Assembly: GCA_913057175.1 (NCBI GenBank) | Contig: CAJXNP010000006.1 | Location: 124,001 to 188,000 of the forward strand | Reading direction: 5' to 3' | Length of the DNA: 64,000 bases | Source of the DNA: an uncultured Cytophagales bacterium | GTDB lineage: Bacteria > Bacteroidota > Bacteroidia > Cytophagales > Cyclobacteriaceae | Shown here: positions 52,697-62,604 of the stretch, in pieces | Layout: each line of letters opens with the position of its first letter | How positions within the stretch are numbered: position 1 is the stretch's first letter | The notes under the pieces: model-generated | What the model was told of the DNA's origin: nothing | The model's input: the letters and a program-made list of their open reading frames with translations, nothing else | Databases searched by the model: none | Translations under genes and position numbers: made by a program

Positions 52697-52866
52697 CAAT
52701 ACTACGGGAAATTTTTGATATTGTTGAAAGAAATGTTAAAATTTTTTAAAGCGGGGAATGGCTTTAATGAAGCAATTTTTACCATTTACCACATCACCAA
52801 TTCATCTATACAAAAGTGGTTTTATAGCCCGGTTTAATTGTTTAAATTCAATAAAGAATCATCACC

Positions 52867-53505
52867 ATGAAATTCACTAAACCATTCTTGTTTCTCATAT
52901 TCCTAATTTATTCCGGCTTTTCCTGCGCCCAATCAAGTAAAGATTCTGACCTGGACAGGAGGGTTAAAAATTTCCTTGAAAAGCATCGATCCGATTGGAA
53001 TGACATGAACGTCCCTTATACTGATGGACAGGTTTTGTATGATCTGATCCTCAAAAATGAATATACTTCTGCGCTTGAGATTGGCACTTCAACCGGACAC
53101 TCAACCATTTGGATTGCCTGGGCGATGAGCAAAACAGGGGGGAAGGTAGTGACGGTTGAAATTGATGAGGGCAGGCACAAAGAAGCATTGAAAAATATAG
53201 AAGAAGCTGGTTTATCTGAATATGTGGATGCAAGACTCGCAGATGCCCACCAACTTGTAAAAGAACTCGGTGGGCCGTTTGATTTTGTTTTTTCAGATGC
53301 CGACAAGGACTGGTATACCCAATATTTTAAAGATGTCGATCCGAAGCTCGAAACTGGTGGTTGCTTCACAGCCCACAATGTCAGGAATGGCTTTGGGGGT
53401 GTGAAAGACTACCTTGATTATGTGAAATCACTACCTAATTATGAAACCACCATTGATGGATCAAGCCGGTCGGGAATCTCCATTAGCTATAAAAAATCGA
53501 AATAA
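52867..53505 (+). CDS. O-methyltransferase-like protein with export signal
   Basis: A class I SAM-binding fold: LEIGTSTGHSTIWIAWAMSK (motif I), VVTVEIDEGRHKEALKNIEE, and FDFVFSDADKDWYTQYFKD with the metal-binding Asp pair of the class I O-methyltransferase type. The surprise is the N-terminus: KPFLFLIFLIYSGFSCAQSS reads as a Sec or lipoprotein signal, with Cys20. SAM is not known outside the cytoplasm, so either the signal keeps it membrane-bound or SAM is absent and the fold does something else. It is divergent from the ABC operon. Confidence 0.82.
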   Translation: MKFTKPFLFLIFLIYSGFSCAQSSKDSDLDRRVKNFLEKHRSDWNDMNVPYTDGQVLYDLILKNEYTSALEIGTSTGHSTIWIAWAMSKTGGKVVTVEIDEGRHKEALKNIEEAGLSEYVDARLADAHQLVKELGGPFDFVFSDADKDWYTQYFKDVDPKLETGGCFTAHNVRNGFGGVKDYLDYVKSLPNYETTIDGSSRSGISISYKKSK

Positions 53506-53520
53506 TCCGTACTTTTAAGC

Positions 53521-54879
53521 GTGCCAACGGATAACCACCTCGAACGGAAGATCGGACTTTTTTCCGCTACCAATATTGTTATAGCCAATATGATCGGAGC
53601 GGGGATCTTCACTACTTCCGGTTTGTTGATGGAGAATCTGAACAGTCCGGCGCTGATGGTTGGATTGTGGGTTGTCGGTGGTTTGGTAGCTCTGGCAGGT
53701 GCTTTATGCTATGCCGAGGTTGGTTCAGCCATTCCCAAGGCGGGTGGTGAGTATGCATTTCTATCTGACCTTTATCATCCCATGTTAGGGTTTTTAAGCG
53801 GATGGGTGTCGTTTCTTGTTGGATTTTCTGCCCCCATTGCAGCATCAGCCATTGGTTTTAGCGAATACCTCTTTCGGGCCATTCCAACAGATTTGCATGA
53901 ATCATACATTGCGGTTGGGCCATTGAAGAAAATCGTCTCAATATCCATTATTCTGGTTTTTACTGCAGTTCATCTACGAGGGGTGAAATTCGGAACCATC
54001 GTTCAGAACTTGCTCACCCTGTTAAAAATCCTTTTGATTGTCGGATTGATTGTTTTGGGATTTTTCTGGGGAAATGGCAGCATGGATCATTTTCAATACG
54101 CAGGAGACACTGTTGCACCTCAGGCTATGAGTTGGAAGTCGATCGCCCTGTCATTGATGTGGATCATGTTTGCCTACAGTGGCTGGAATGCGACAACATA
54201 CATTGGTTCTGAAATAAAGAATCCTGGTAAGAATATACCTGGTTCGCTTCTAATAGGAACGGTGGTGGTTTTGGGTTTGTATTTATTGTTAAATATTTTA
54301 TTTGTATTTGCTATTCCGGTTGAACAAATGCGTGGTGAAATATCAATCGGTGGTCTGGCGGTGAATAATCTATTCGGATCGTTTATCGATAAGATCTTTT
54401 CTATTTTAATTGCCATAGCGCTGTTCTCTTCCATTTCTGCATTTATCATCCTTGGGCCAAGGGTCTACTATGCCATGGCGCGAGACGGCTACTTCTTTGA
54501 TTTTGCAGGAAAGATCCACCCAAAGTTTAAAGTTCCTTATTGGTCCATTATATTCCAGGCAATTATAGCCATTATCATTATCCTGTCTGGGACATTGGAT
54601 CAGATCTTTACTTACATGGGCTTTACACTAGGCATTTTTCCACTATTTGTCATAGCAGGATTATTCAAACTTAAAAAAAAGGGGGGGCATCAATTAAGGC
54701 TACCGGGATTTCCAGTTACCGCTATTGTTTTCTTGATTGTTGGGATTGGTATTCTCATTCTATCTTACCTGGAAAGACCCATTGAGTCGACGGTGGCCAT
54801 AGCAACTTTGGTGCTCGGTGTTCCTTTTTATTTTTTCTTCAAAGGAAGAAATGGATTGGAACTAAAGAATAAAAAATGA
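53521..54879 (+). CDS. APC-family amino acid permease
   Basis: 452 residues with about 12 membrane helices; IVIANMIGAGIFTTSGLLME is the helix-1 GAGIF motif of amino acid/polyamine/organocation transporters. Helix 6 holds LMWIMFAYSGWNATTYIGSE and helix 8 contains ISAFIILGPRVYYAMARDGY. It starts with GTG at 53521, 15 bases after the methyltransferase stop, so the two are probably co-transcribed. The substrate is likely an amino acid but not known. A hairpin at 54977 may end the transcript. Confidence 0.9.
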   Translation: MPTDNHLERKIGLFSATNIVIANMIGAGIFTTSGLLMENLNSPALMVGLWVVGGLVALAGALCYAEVGSAIPKAGGEYAFLSDLYHPMLGFLSGWVSFLVGFSAPIAASAIGFSEYLFRAIPTDLHESYIAVGPLKKIVSISIILVFTAVHLRGVKFGTIVQNLLTLLKILLIVGLIVLGFFWGNGSMDHFQYAGDTVAPQAMSWKSIALSLMWIMFAYSGWNATTYIGSEIKNPGKNIPGSLLIGTVVVLGLYLLLNILFVFAIPVEQMRGEISIGGLAVNNLFGSFIDKIFSILIAIALFSSISAFIILGPRVYYAMARDGYFFDFAGKIHPKFKVPYWSIIFQAIIAIIIILSGTLDQIFTYMGFTLGIFPLFVIAGLFKLKKKGGHQLRLPGFPVTAIVFLIVGIGILILSYLERPIESTVAIATLVLGVPFYFFFKGRNGLELKNKK

Positions 54880-54976
54880 ATGTAGATATGCCGTGAAAAT
54901 TTTATTAAATAATCCCAAAGAGAGTATCCCAGCTTTTGCTTTTTGGGAAAATGTACCATTACAAAGCTTTAATTTT

Positions 54977-55012
54977 GGTGTGAGGAAAATTTAAACACTC
55001 ACACCATTTCTA
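54977..55012 (+). terminator. Candidate terminator after the permease
   Basis: GGTGTGAG pairs perfectly with CTCACACC across a 13-base loop, followed by ATTTCTATTTT. The T-run is imperfect, so confidence is moderate. Confidence 0.45.
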
Positions 55013-55054
55013 TTTTGATAAAAAATGATAATCATCTCTTCTTTAATGAGTTAA

Positions 55055-55081
55055 TTAGTAATTAGTACGAAATTTAGTACG
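55055..55081 (+). promoter_or_regulatory. Direct repeats ahead of the beta-barrel lipoprotein gene
   Basis: TTAGTA occurs at 55055, 55062 and 55074; the last two continue as TTAGTACG. Three copies in 27 bases upstream of the gene may be regulator-binding sites. Confidence 0.3.
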
Positions 55082-55133
55082 TGTATTTTGTGGTTTAATT
55101 ATTTAACTTTTATGTAATCAAAAAACCACAGCC

Positions 55134-55907
55134 ATGAGACCTTTAACATGTTTATCCATTTATATCACTTTGATTATTCTATCTTCTTGCAGTCCAAGTA
55201 TGTATTCAAATACTGGCCACAATGCACCTTTATTTCATCAAAAAGGCGAGGTGAACATTGCAGGAGGTTACAATGAAACCGTAAATACCGAAACCGGACT
55301 TTATGCTGAAGGTTTTGATTTGAAATTTGCAACATCTGTGAGTGATCATACTGTCATTCATTCCAGTTTTACTCACCAATGGAATAGCTCAGAAACTTCA
55401 GACAATTGGTCAGCAAAAGGAAGTTATTTTGAAGTTGGAGGTGGTCGGTATGGAGTAACCGGGGCTGAGAATATAGCTGCTGGAGAAATTATAGGTGGTA
55501 TTGGTTTTATGTCTCTGAAAAACACCAAAGGCAATGATTATATCGATGCGGTTATCATTAAACCATATGTTCAACCAACCATTGGAATTACTCATAAGAT
55601 CATAGATGTAGCTTTTACACCTAGAATTGCATACATATCTTATTTGAATAATGATTACAGTATAATGGATGTTGAAGAAAGATCGGAAATCAGACGATTT
55701 TTTGACGATAAAAAGTCAACTCTTGTAATTGAACCTGGAGTTACACTTAGGTTAGGATATAAAAATTTCAAACTTATCGGACAGTGGAGCTATTCAACGT
55801 TTAAATATGAATCTATTTTTGATGACGAATTTAAGCCATACCTTAATCGATATCTAAGCATAGGCTTGAGCATTCTGATCACGGACCGGTATAATTCGAT
55901 AAATTAA
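55134..55907 (+). CDS. Beta-barrel-like lipoprotein, unknown function
   Basis: 257 residues with a lipobox (LIILSSCSPSMY, Cys19). The remainder alternates strands and turns: VNIAGGYNETVNTETGLYAE, GFDLKFATSVSDHTVIHSSF, and LVIEPGVTLRLGYKNFKLIG, ending in YLSIGLSILITD. This is a pattern for small outer-membrane beta-barrels. No named family. It is monocistronic and has direct repeats in its promoter region. Confidence 0.72.
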   Translation: MRPLTCLSIYITLIILSSCSPSMYSNTGHNAPLFHQKGEVNIAGGYNETVNTETGLYAEGFDLKFATSVSDHTVIHSSFTHQWNSSETSDNWSAKGSYFEVGGGRYGVTGAENIAAGEIIGGIGFMSLKNTKGNDYIDAVIIKPYVQPTIGITHKIIDVAFTPRIAYISYLNNDYSIMDVEERSEIRRFFDDKKSTLVIEPGVTLRLGYKNFKLIGQWSYSTFKYESIFDDEFKPYLNRYLSIGLSILITDRYNSIN

Positions 55908-55966
55908 TAAAGGGGTTTTATGAATTTAAAACGAGGAGTATCCAAAATGTCGTTTTTGAACCCATT

Positions 55967-56398
55967 CTACTTTTTCCCAATCACCTGCACGACGACTCGT
56001 CTCGACCTCGGCCTAGTGTCGAAATCTACAAAAATAATCTGTTGCCAGGTTCCAAGGATCATTTCCCCATTTTTGAAAGGAACGGTTAATGAACTTCCCT
56101 GAGTGGTGGATCTTATGTGCGATGCTCCATTGTCATCTCCCCAGGTTTGGTTATGGCTATAATTCACTCCATAGGGAGCAATTTTTTGCCAAAATTCCGC
56201 TATATCATGCTTTACAAGTCCTGGCTCGTATTCAATCGTTGAAATTCCTGTGGTAGATCCTACTCCAAAAACTGTCACATTCCCTTCAGAAAAACCTGAT
56301 TCTTCAACCTTATCAGCTACTTTTTCCGTCACATCGATAATATCTGTGTTTCCTTTTGAACTAAACTCAATTATGCTGGTTACTATGTCAAGCATCAT
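55967..56398 (-). CDS. YjbQ family protein (UPF0047)
   Basis: 143 residues. Conserved blocks FGVGSTTGISTIEYEPGLVK, YSHNQTWGDDNGASHIRSTT, QGSSLTVPFKNGEMILGTWQ and QIIFVDFDTRPRSRRVVVQV match YjbQ, reported to have a side thiamine-phosphate-synthase activity; its main role is unsettled. The His in YSHNQ and GASHIR form the expected site. It is convergent with the lipoprotein gene and divergent from glnS. Confidence 0.92.
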   Translation of the reverse strand: MMLDIVTSIIEFSSKGNTDIIDVTEKVADKVEESGFSEGNVTVFGVGSTTGISTIEYEPGLVKHDIAEFWQKIAPYGVNYSHNQTWGDDNGASHIRSTTQGSSLTVPFKNGEMILGTWQQIIFVDFDTRPRSRRVVVQVIGKK

Positions 56399-56502
56399 AT
56401 TATTTATTAATTATTCAACCGAATTAGCGCATTAAAATTATACAATGATTTAATTTGCGTTCAGGATTTTATCAATTATTATTAAGAATTATTGGTTTAT
56501 AA

Positions 56503-58215
56503 ATGAGTGGGATGAAAAACAGCAATGAAACAACCGAATATGTGCCGTTGAATTTTATCGAGCAAATCATAGAGAAGGATCTGAAAGAGGGGAAAAATAA
56601 TGGAGAATTACTAACGAGATTTCCTCCGGAACCCAACGGCTACCTGCATATCGGACATGCCAAGTCCATTTGCCTGAATTTTGGTCTCGCCCTTAAATAC
56701 GGTGGAAAATGCAATCTCCGTTTTGATGATACAAATCCCGAAACGGAAGATACTGAATACGTTGACGCCATAATTGATGATGTAAAATGGTTAGGCTTCC
56801 ATTGGCCGGGTGAAGTGCTCTTTGCATCAGATTATTTTGACAGACTTTATGACTTTGCAGTTAACCTGATCAAAATTGGATTGGCTTATGTTGATGATCA
56901 AAGCGCTGAACAAATTAGTGAAACCAGGGGAACTCCTACTATCCCCGGAAAAGAAAGCCCAAACAGAAACCGGTCTGTCGAAGAAAACCTCGATCTATTT
57001 GCCAGGATGAAAAATGGTGAATTCCCGGATGCTTCCAGGGTTTTGAGGGCCAAAATAGATATGGCATCTCCGAATATGCATTTAAGGGATCCCGCATTGT
57101 ACCGGATAAAAAGAGGTCACCATCATCGCACAGGCGATAAATGGTGCATTTATCCTATGTATGATTTTGCTCATGGACAATCCGATTACTTTGAAGGAAT
57201 TACACATTCTATCTGTACGCTGGAGTTTGAAGTCCATCGTCCCCTATACGATTGGTTGGTAGATCGTCTGAAGGATGGAATTTACCGGCCCTATCAAATA
57301 GAGTTTGCCAGACTGGAATTGGGTTATACCGTTACCAGCAAGCGTAAATTGCTGCAATTGGTAAAGGAAGGTTATGTGTCAGGTTGGGATGACCCAAGAA
57401 TGCCAACTATCCGTGGAATGAGAAGACGCGGTTATACACCGGAAGCCATTCGGGTCTTTTGTAACAAAGTGGGTGTGGCAAAAAGGGTAAATGTAATTGA
57501 CCCGTCTTTGCTTGAGTTTAGTGTAAGGGAAGACCTGAACAAAATAGCTGACAGAAGAATGGCAGTTCTCGACCCAATTAAAGTCGTTATTGCCAATTTA
57601 CCAGAGAATTATGAAGAAACTACCCTAGCTGTCAACAACCCGGAGATCGAAGATGCCGGGCGAAGAGAAATTACCTTTACTCGAGAAATATACATTGACA
57701 GGGAAGATTTCATGGAAGATCCCCCTAAAAAATACTTCCGTTTGAGTCCGGGTAATATGGTAAGATTAAAATATGCTTATATTATCCAATGTACAGACTA
57801 CAAAAAAGACGAAAGTGGTAAGGTGACAGAGATTACTTGTGAATACATCCCGAATTCAAAAAGTGGTAATGATACGAGTGGTGTGAAGGTGAAAGGTACG
57901 ATCCATTGGGTCTCCGCCAGGTATGGTATTCCTCTGGAAGTCAGAATGTACGACCGTTTATTTATGGTGGAAGATCCGCAGGAAGATGATGAGAGGGATT
58001 TTAAAGAATTCCTGAACCATGATTCTCTCAATGTCATTCACAATGCAATAGGAGAGCCTTCGTTAAAAGATGTAAATCCCGGGTACAAATGCCAGTTCGA
58101 AAGAAAAGGGTATTTCTGTGTAGATTCTGATTCGAATGATAATCAAAAGGTTTTCAATTTGACTGTCCCGCTGCGCGATTCCTGGGCAAAGATTGCTCAA
58201 AAAATGAATAATTAG
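56503..58215 (+). CDS. glnS: Glutaminyl-tRNA synthetase
   Basis: Class I synthetase for tRNA-Gln, 570 residues. The HIGH motif is at about 49-52 ([20 protein letters not shown]), and the KMSKS equivalent is [11 protein letters not shown] near 275. [15 protein letters not shown] in the catalytic domain and the two C-terminal anticodon-binding beta-barrels (with [18 protein letters not shown]) are typical of GlnRS and not GluRS. A direct GlnRS means the indirect amidotransferase route is not needed for glutamine. Another in-frame ATG at residue 4 is possible. No unusual features. Confidence 0.96.
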   Translation: MSGMKNSNETTEYVPLNFIEQIIEKDLKEGKNNGELLTRFPPEPNGYLHIGHAKSICLNFGLALKYGGKCNLRFDDTNPETEDTEYVDAIIDDVKWLGFHWPGEVLFASDYFDRLYDFAVNLIKIGLAYVDDQSAEQISETRGTPTIPGKESPNRNRSVEENLDLFARMKNGEFPDASRVLRAKIDMASPNMHLRDPALYRIKRGHHHRTGDKWCIYPMYDFAHGQSDYFEGITHSICTLEFEVHRPLYDWLVDRLKDGIYRPYQIEFARLELGYTVTSKRKLLQLVKEGYVSGWDDPRMPTIRGMRRRGYTPEAIRVFCNKVGVAKRVNVIDPSLLEFSVREDLNKIADRRMAVLDPIKVVIANLPENYEETTLAVNNPEIEDAGRREITFTREIYIDREDFMEDPPKKYFRLSPGNMVRLKYAYIIQCTDYKKDESGKVTEITCEYIPNSKSGNDTSGVKVKGTIHWVSARYGIPLEVRMYDRLFMVEDPQEDDERDFKEFLNHDSLNVIHNAIGEPSLKDVNPGYKCQFERKGYFCVDSDSNDNQKVFNLTVPLRDSWAKIAQKMNN

Positions 58216-58314
58216 AAGCAAATATTACAGAGCGATAATCCACGTATCGCTCATCGAATTTTATACCCACCTAAATAATATTAATTTTAAGGAGGGAATT
58301 GCATTATAGTCTGA

Positions 58315-59958
58315 ATGAAAGCACACACATTTTTATTATTAGTTGTACTATTTTTTAGTCCGTTAGCAGGTAGCGTCGCCCAGAAAATCGATTTATCTTC
58401 TTTGATCAATGAATATAATTCACTGGAAGATCAGAAAAATTACTACGAGGCCGCCACGGTTGCTATCAACATTGGTGACTTATATCTGGATGCTGGTGAT
58501 TTTGTTTTTGCTAAAAAATTCTACGAAAAGGGAATTAATGATAGCGAACGAACGGATGATATAAACCTTCAGTCTCTGACCTATTACTATGCAGGATATG
58601 CGGGTTTTAAATATGCAGAAGCTGTCACCAACCAGGATAAAAAGAATGAACTGTGGGAAGACGCAACACGACATTTTAAGAAAGCGGTTAAGCACTATTC
58701 GGACTCCGAATTTAAGCTAACCGAAAATCACATCATGGCATTTTACTACGGTGGGTTGTGTCTTTATTTGCTGGATGACACCAAAAATGCCATTGAGCCA
58801 TTAGATAAAGCATTTCGGTTTGCACAAAGAGATAAACTGAACCACATTGCCAAGGAAGCAGCAAACATTTTATCTAAAATTTATGCTTCGCGTGATGAGC
58901 CGGATAAAGCGGATTATTATCATTCTGTTTACCAAAATTACCAGGAATTTACGACTGCTGTTGATTCATTGGAAAAGACCAAGCAAACCAACCAACAATT
59001 GAGTGTGACAATTGAAGAGAAAGAAACCGAACTAATCGACCGTAACATCGAATTGGAAAATGCCAATTTAAAAGCAGAAAGAGATGCCTTACTCATTCAG
59101 CAAAAGGAAGATGAATTAACTTATGTTGTATTAGGGGCATTCTTCGTATTAATTCTTCTTCTATTTAATTTTCGGGCTTATCGAATTACAAAGAAGACTA
59201 AGAAAAAGCTTGAGGTAAACAATAAAGAGCTCCAGGAGCAAAAAGCTATTGTTGAAAAAAGGCAAAAGGAATTGAAAGAGGAAAAAGTAAAATCCGAAAG
59301 ACTGTTACTGAATATCTTGCCAAGGTCTGTTGCAATGGAGTTGAGGGAAAAAGGCAGGACCAAGCCATTGTTTTATAAAAAGGTAACAGTTCTATTTACG
59401 GACTTTAAAGGCTTTACCAGTTTTGCCGAAAAAAGATCGCCGACAGATATCGTCCATGAGCTGGATATTTGTTTCAATGCTTTTGACAATATCATTGAAA
59501 AGTATAACCTGGAAAAGATCAAAACCATGGGTGATGGCTACATGTGCGCCGGGGGAGTTCCTGTTCCAAATGAGACCAATCCATTGGATACGATTCGGGC
59601 TGCTATGGAAATGCTCGCCTTCATGAATAAGAGAAGGACGGAGATGAAAAAACAAGGTAGGGATTTCTTCGAGATCAGGATCGGTATTCATACCGGACCG
59701 GTAGTGGCCGGGGTAGTTGGGAAGAAGAAATTTGCCTATGATATTTGGGGTGATACGGTCAATGTTGCTGCCCGCATGGAGTCGAGTGGGGAAGAAGGAA
59801 AGATTAACATTTCAGGGGATACTTTTGTTCATGTTAAGGACAAATTTTTCTTCACGCACCGAGGAAAAATCAAGGCTAAGAATAAGGGAGAAATCGACAT
59901 GTTTTTTGTCGATGGCCGTGTGAAGTATGCCATGGAAGGAGAGAGGAAATACGGTTGA
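58315..59958 (+). CDS. TPR-containing class III adenylate cyclase
   Basis: 547 residues: signal peptide (HTFLLLVVLFFSPLAGSVAQ), periplasmic TPR-like repeats (about 25-215), a coiled coil (about 225-265), one membrane helix (LGAFFVLILLLFNFRAY), a second coiled coil, then a cytoplasmic class III cyclase domain (about 355-540). Metal Asp are in VLFTDFKGFTSF and KTMGDGYM; the Lys before TMGDGYM and the Asp in YDIWGDTVN fit adenine specificity. TPRs would sense an envelope signal and drive cAMP synthesis. AAGGAGGG lies 18 bases ahead of the ATG, too far for normal use. An in-frame stop directly precedes the ATG, so the start is firm. Confidence 0.93.
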   Translation: MKAHTFLLLVVLFFSPLAGSVAQKIDLSSLINEYNSLEDQKNYYEAATVAINIGDLYLDAGDFVFAKKFYEKGINDSERTDDINLQSLTYYYAGYAGFKYAEAVTNQDKKNELWEDATRHFKKAVKHYSDSEFKLTENHIMAFYYGGLCLYLLDDTKNAIEPLDKAFRFAQRDKLNHIAKEAANILSKIYASRDEPDKADYYHSVYQNYQEFTTAVDSLEKTKQTNQQLSVTIEEKETELIDRNIELENANLKAERDALLIQQKEDELTYVVLGAFFVLILLLFNFRAYRITKKTKKKLEVNNKELQEQKAIVEKRQKELKEEKVKSERLLLNILPRSVAMELREKGRTKPLFYKKVTVLFTDFKGFTSFAEKRSPTDIVHELDICFNAFDNIIEKYNLEKIKTMGDGYMCAGGVPVPNETNPLDTIRAAMEMLAFMNKRRTEMKKQGRDFFEIRIGIHTGPVVAGVVGKKKFAYDIWGDTVNVAARMESSGEEGKINISGDTFVHVKDKFFFTHRGKIKAKNKGEIDMFFVDGRVKYAMEGERKYG

Positions 59959-60091
59959 TTTTTTGCCTTTTTCTTAGACTGTCGACTTTGGCAAATTTAA
60001 CTTTTAGCGACGTCTGTATCTGCACCTCCACATTTTGTTTTTCTCCTTGATTTAATATCAATAATGTGTCAGTTGTATAAAAATAACAAGG

Positions 60092-60135
60092 CCGGATTTC
60101 CTGACCGGGTTAGTAAATCAGGAATCCGGTTTTTA
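60092..60135 (+). terminator. Intrinsic terminator after the cyclase gene
   Basis: CCGGATTTCCTGA pairs with TCAGGAATCCGG (12 bp, one bulged T) across a 13-base loop, followed by a T-run. It ends the cyclase transcript, about 130 bases after the stop. Confidence 0.65.
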
Positions 60136-60235
60136 AGGTTTATTTGGTTTGAATGTTTAAAGTATTACTTTAATATAAATTTTTATTATTTTGATTAGCA
60201 ATATTTTAAATACATGTTTTTAGACAAGGCTAAAT

Positions 60236-61309
60236 TTACATTTTCTTTATTTGTTCTCCTTTTTCAAGTCCCGAGACTATCTCAATGTTAATTCCATCGG
60301 ACAGACCGGTTTGAATTTCCTTCTTCTCGAAAACCTGGTTTCCTTTATGGACATCCACGTAGTATTTGTTGTCTTCGAAGATGAGATTTGCTTCATTGAT
60401 CGCTAACGCACTGTCTCTTTTATCAAGCACAATGTCTGCATTAGCACTGTATCCGGATCGAAGAAACTGGTCCGATTTAAGTGACACCTTTGCGCGTATC
60501 GGAAACTGAATAGCGCCGTTTTCTTCAACTCCTTTTGGAGAGATGTACTCAAGAAATGCCGCGAAGTTTACATTCTCCAAAGCACCAACATTCAGGATCA
60601 ATTCCATGTTTTCTTTTAGCTTGCCAACCTCAGATTCATCGATCTTTCCTTCGAAGATCATCTCGTTCATATCAGCAATGGTTGCAATAGAAGTTCCTTC
60701 ATTAAAGGTGTTGGTTTCGATTACAAATGAACCTTCTTTAACCGGTACATCCAGCACCATTCCTTCAACTGTTGAGGTGACCAAATTGCTGACCGTTCCT
60801 GATTTTTTAGAAGCTCCTTCCTTGATCAATTCGAGGTTATTCTCGGCTGCATCGAGAGCCTGTTGGGTTAATTTGAAGTCGAGGAAAAATTGATTGTATT
60901 CTACTTCGGAAATCACATTGTCTTCAAATAATTTCTTTTGACGATCAAGCTCGATCTGTGCGTTTTGGAAATTGATCTTTGCCGTCTTGACATTTGACTC
61001 CGCCTGGTTGAGCATGACTACGTCCGGGATGATCTTAATCCTTGCAACCAGCTGTCCCATTTTGACTTTGTCACCAGCCTCCACAAACAGCTTATCTACT
61101 ACTCCTGATACCTGTGACTTCATCTCTATTTCCCTTCGTGGAATGATCGAACCGGTAGCCACAGTCTTCTTGACGATATCCGCTACAAATACGGAATCGA
61201 TCTCATAGACAACTTCCGGCTCTTCCGACTTTTGGTAAAGGAAGTAACCTGTTCCCCCGAACAAAGCAAATAGTATGATAATCGTAATAACAATAAATAC
61301 CCTTTTCAT
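60236..61309 (-). CDS. Periplasmic adaptor (MacA/HlyD type)
   Basis: 357 residues with an N-terminal membrane anchor (IIILFALFGGTGYFLYQKSE). The biotinyl-lipoyl-like parts (EMKSQVSGVVDKLFVEAGDK, VMLDVPVKEGSFVIETNT) flank a helical hairpin (ESNVKTAKINFQNAQIELDR), and a beta-barrel and C-terminal part follow. It links an inner-membrane MacB-type ABC exporter to an outer-membrane channel. It is the last of a four-gene operon with two permeases and an ATPase. Confidence 0.92.
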   Translation of the reverse strand: MKRVFIVITIIILFALFGGTGYFLYQKSEEPEVVYEIDSVFVADIVKKTVATGSIIPRREIEMKSQVSGVVDKLFVEAGDKVKMGQLVARIKIIPDVVMLNQAESNVKTAKINFQNAQIELDRQKKLFEDNVISEVEYNQFFLDFKLTQQALDAAENNLELIKEGASKKSGTVSNLVTSTVEGMVLDVPVKEGSFVIETNTFNEGTSIATIADMNEMIFEGKIDESEVGKLKENMELILNVGALENVNFAAFLEYISPKGVEENGAIQFPIRAKVSLKSDQFLRSGYSANADIVLDKRDSALAINEANLIFEDNKYYVDVHKGNQVFEKKEIQTGLSDGINIEIVSGLEKGEQIKKM

Positions 61310-61340
61310 GTGTATATTTTTAAATTTTTATTTTTCCCGT

Positions 61341-62594
61341 TTATTCGTCTTTAAGCGCAACTACCGGATTGACCTTTGCTGCTCTTCTTCCTGGTATCCA
61401 ACCAGCCAGAATTCCAGCGAAGATCAGCACACCTATCGCTAGCAAGGCGGTTTGAAAATCTATTTCAGGTTTGTAAAAGAATTGCACTTCAATGTTGTTG
61501 GTTTCCATGATGTAGTTCAGCCCTTCCAATATCACTACTCCTCCCAGAAGGCCTATGTATCCCGCTATACTTGTAATAACCAGCGCTTCCAAAATGATCA
61601 TGCTGATAATTGACCAGGGTCGTGCACCCAGGGATTTTCTGATACCGATTTCCCGTGTTCTTTCTTTGACAATGATGAGCATGATGTTACCCACACCCAC
61701 GACTCCTGCTATGATGGTCATGATGCTCACAAACCAGCTGAACAACTTTATGCCAAGAAATAGATTAACCACTTTCATGTATTCTTCTTCTACATTTTCA
61801 GATCCAAAAACAACATGGTCGTCAGGAGAGACATTGTGTCTTTTGGCCAGGAGAGCTCTAACCTTTTGTTCCACAACCTCTGCATTTTCTCCATCTTTAG
61901 GCACAAAGGCAAACCACCCAATTCGGTTGGTCATATTGAATGCATATTGCATGGTGGTATTGGGAATGTAAATTTCCTGGTTACGGTAAAAAGCGCCTTC
62001 ACCCCGTTGCTTTGATTTAAAAACACCAACTACTTTGAAATTGACACCCATTATCCGGATGTATTCACCAATAACATTTTCATCTGGTTCGAAAAGCGCT
62101 TCCACAGTTGCCGGTCCGATGATCACCACTTTTCTTTTTTGTTCAATGTCCATGTCATTGATAAATCGCCCCTGGGTAATTTCCATAGGCATCACATGGA
62201 TGTATCCCGGATAGTCCCCGTAGACCCGATAGGATGCGCTTCTTTTGCCTCTTACAATTTCATAGGTACCACCAAGGAAATTGCGCGGAGCCATCACTCC
62301 AATTTCTTTGACATTTTCCTCAATGGCATCTTTATCTCCATTCGTGATCTGAATGTACCTTCCTTTCGGCAATCCTTTGTATGGTATGGTTGTTGCATTG
62401 GCACACCAGACGAAAACCGAGTTTTTAGCTACGCCAAAGTTTCTTTCTACCGAATTTCTCAAGCCATTTCCCGAGCCAAGCAAGATAACCAACATAAAGA
62501 TCCCCCATGCTACGGCAATGGCCGTCAAGGAAGTTCTGAGTTTATGTTTCTTGATGGAATTAAATATTTCCTGCCACTTATCTAAATCAAACAT
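61341..62594 (-). CDS. MacB-type ABC permease
   Basis: 417 residues, four helices: one at about 20-40 and three in the last 150 residues (IIAGVVGVGNIMLIIVKERT), with a large periplasmic MacB-PCD domain between. REIGIRKSLGARPWSIISMI is the FtsX-family coupling helix. It is a tandem paralogue of the next gene upstream; both open with MFDLDKWQEIF. The two permeases likely form a heterodimer. Confidence 0.93.
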   Translation of the reverse strand: MFDLDKWQEIFNSIKKHKLRTSLTAIAVAWGIFMLVILLGSGNGLRNSVERNFGVAKNSVFVWCANATTIPYKGLPKGRYIQITNGDKDAIEENVKEIGVMAPRNFLGGTYEIVRGKRSASYRVYGDYPGYIHVMPMEITQGRFINDMDIEQKRKVVIIGPATVEALFEPDENVIGEYIRIMGVNFKVVGVFKSKQRGEGAFYRNQEIYIPNTTMQYAFNMTNRIGWFAFVPKDGENAEVVEQKVRALLAKRHNVSPDDHVVFGSENVEEEYMKVVNLFLGIKLFSWFVSIMTIIAGVVGVGNIMLIIVKERTREIGIRKSLGARPWSIISMIILEALVITSIAGYIGLLGGVVILEGLNYIMETNNIEVQFFYKPEIDFQTALLAIGVLIFAGILAGWIPGRRAAKVNPVVALKDE

Positions 62595-62604
62595 GGTCGT
62601 ATTT

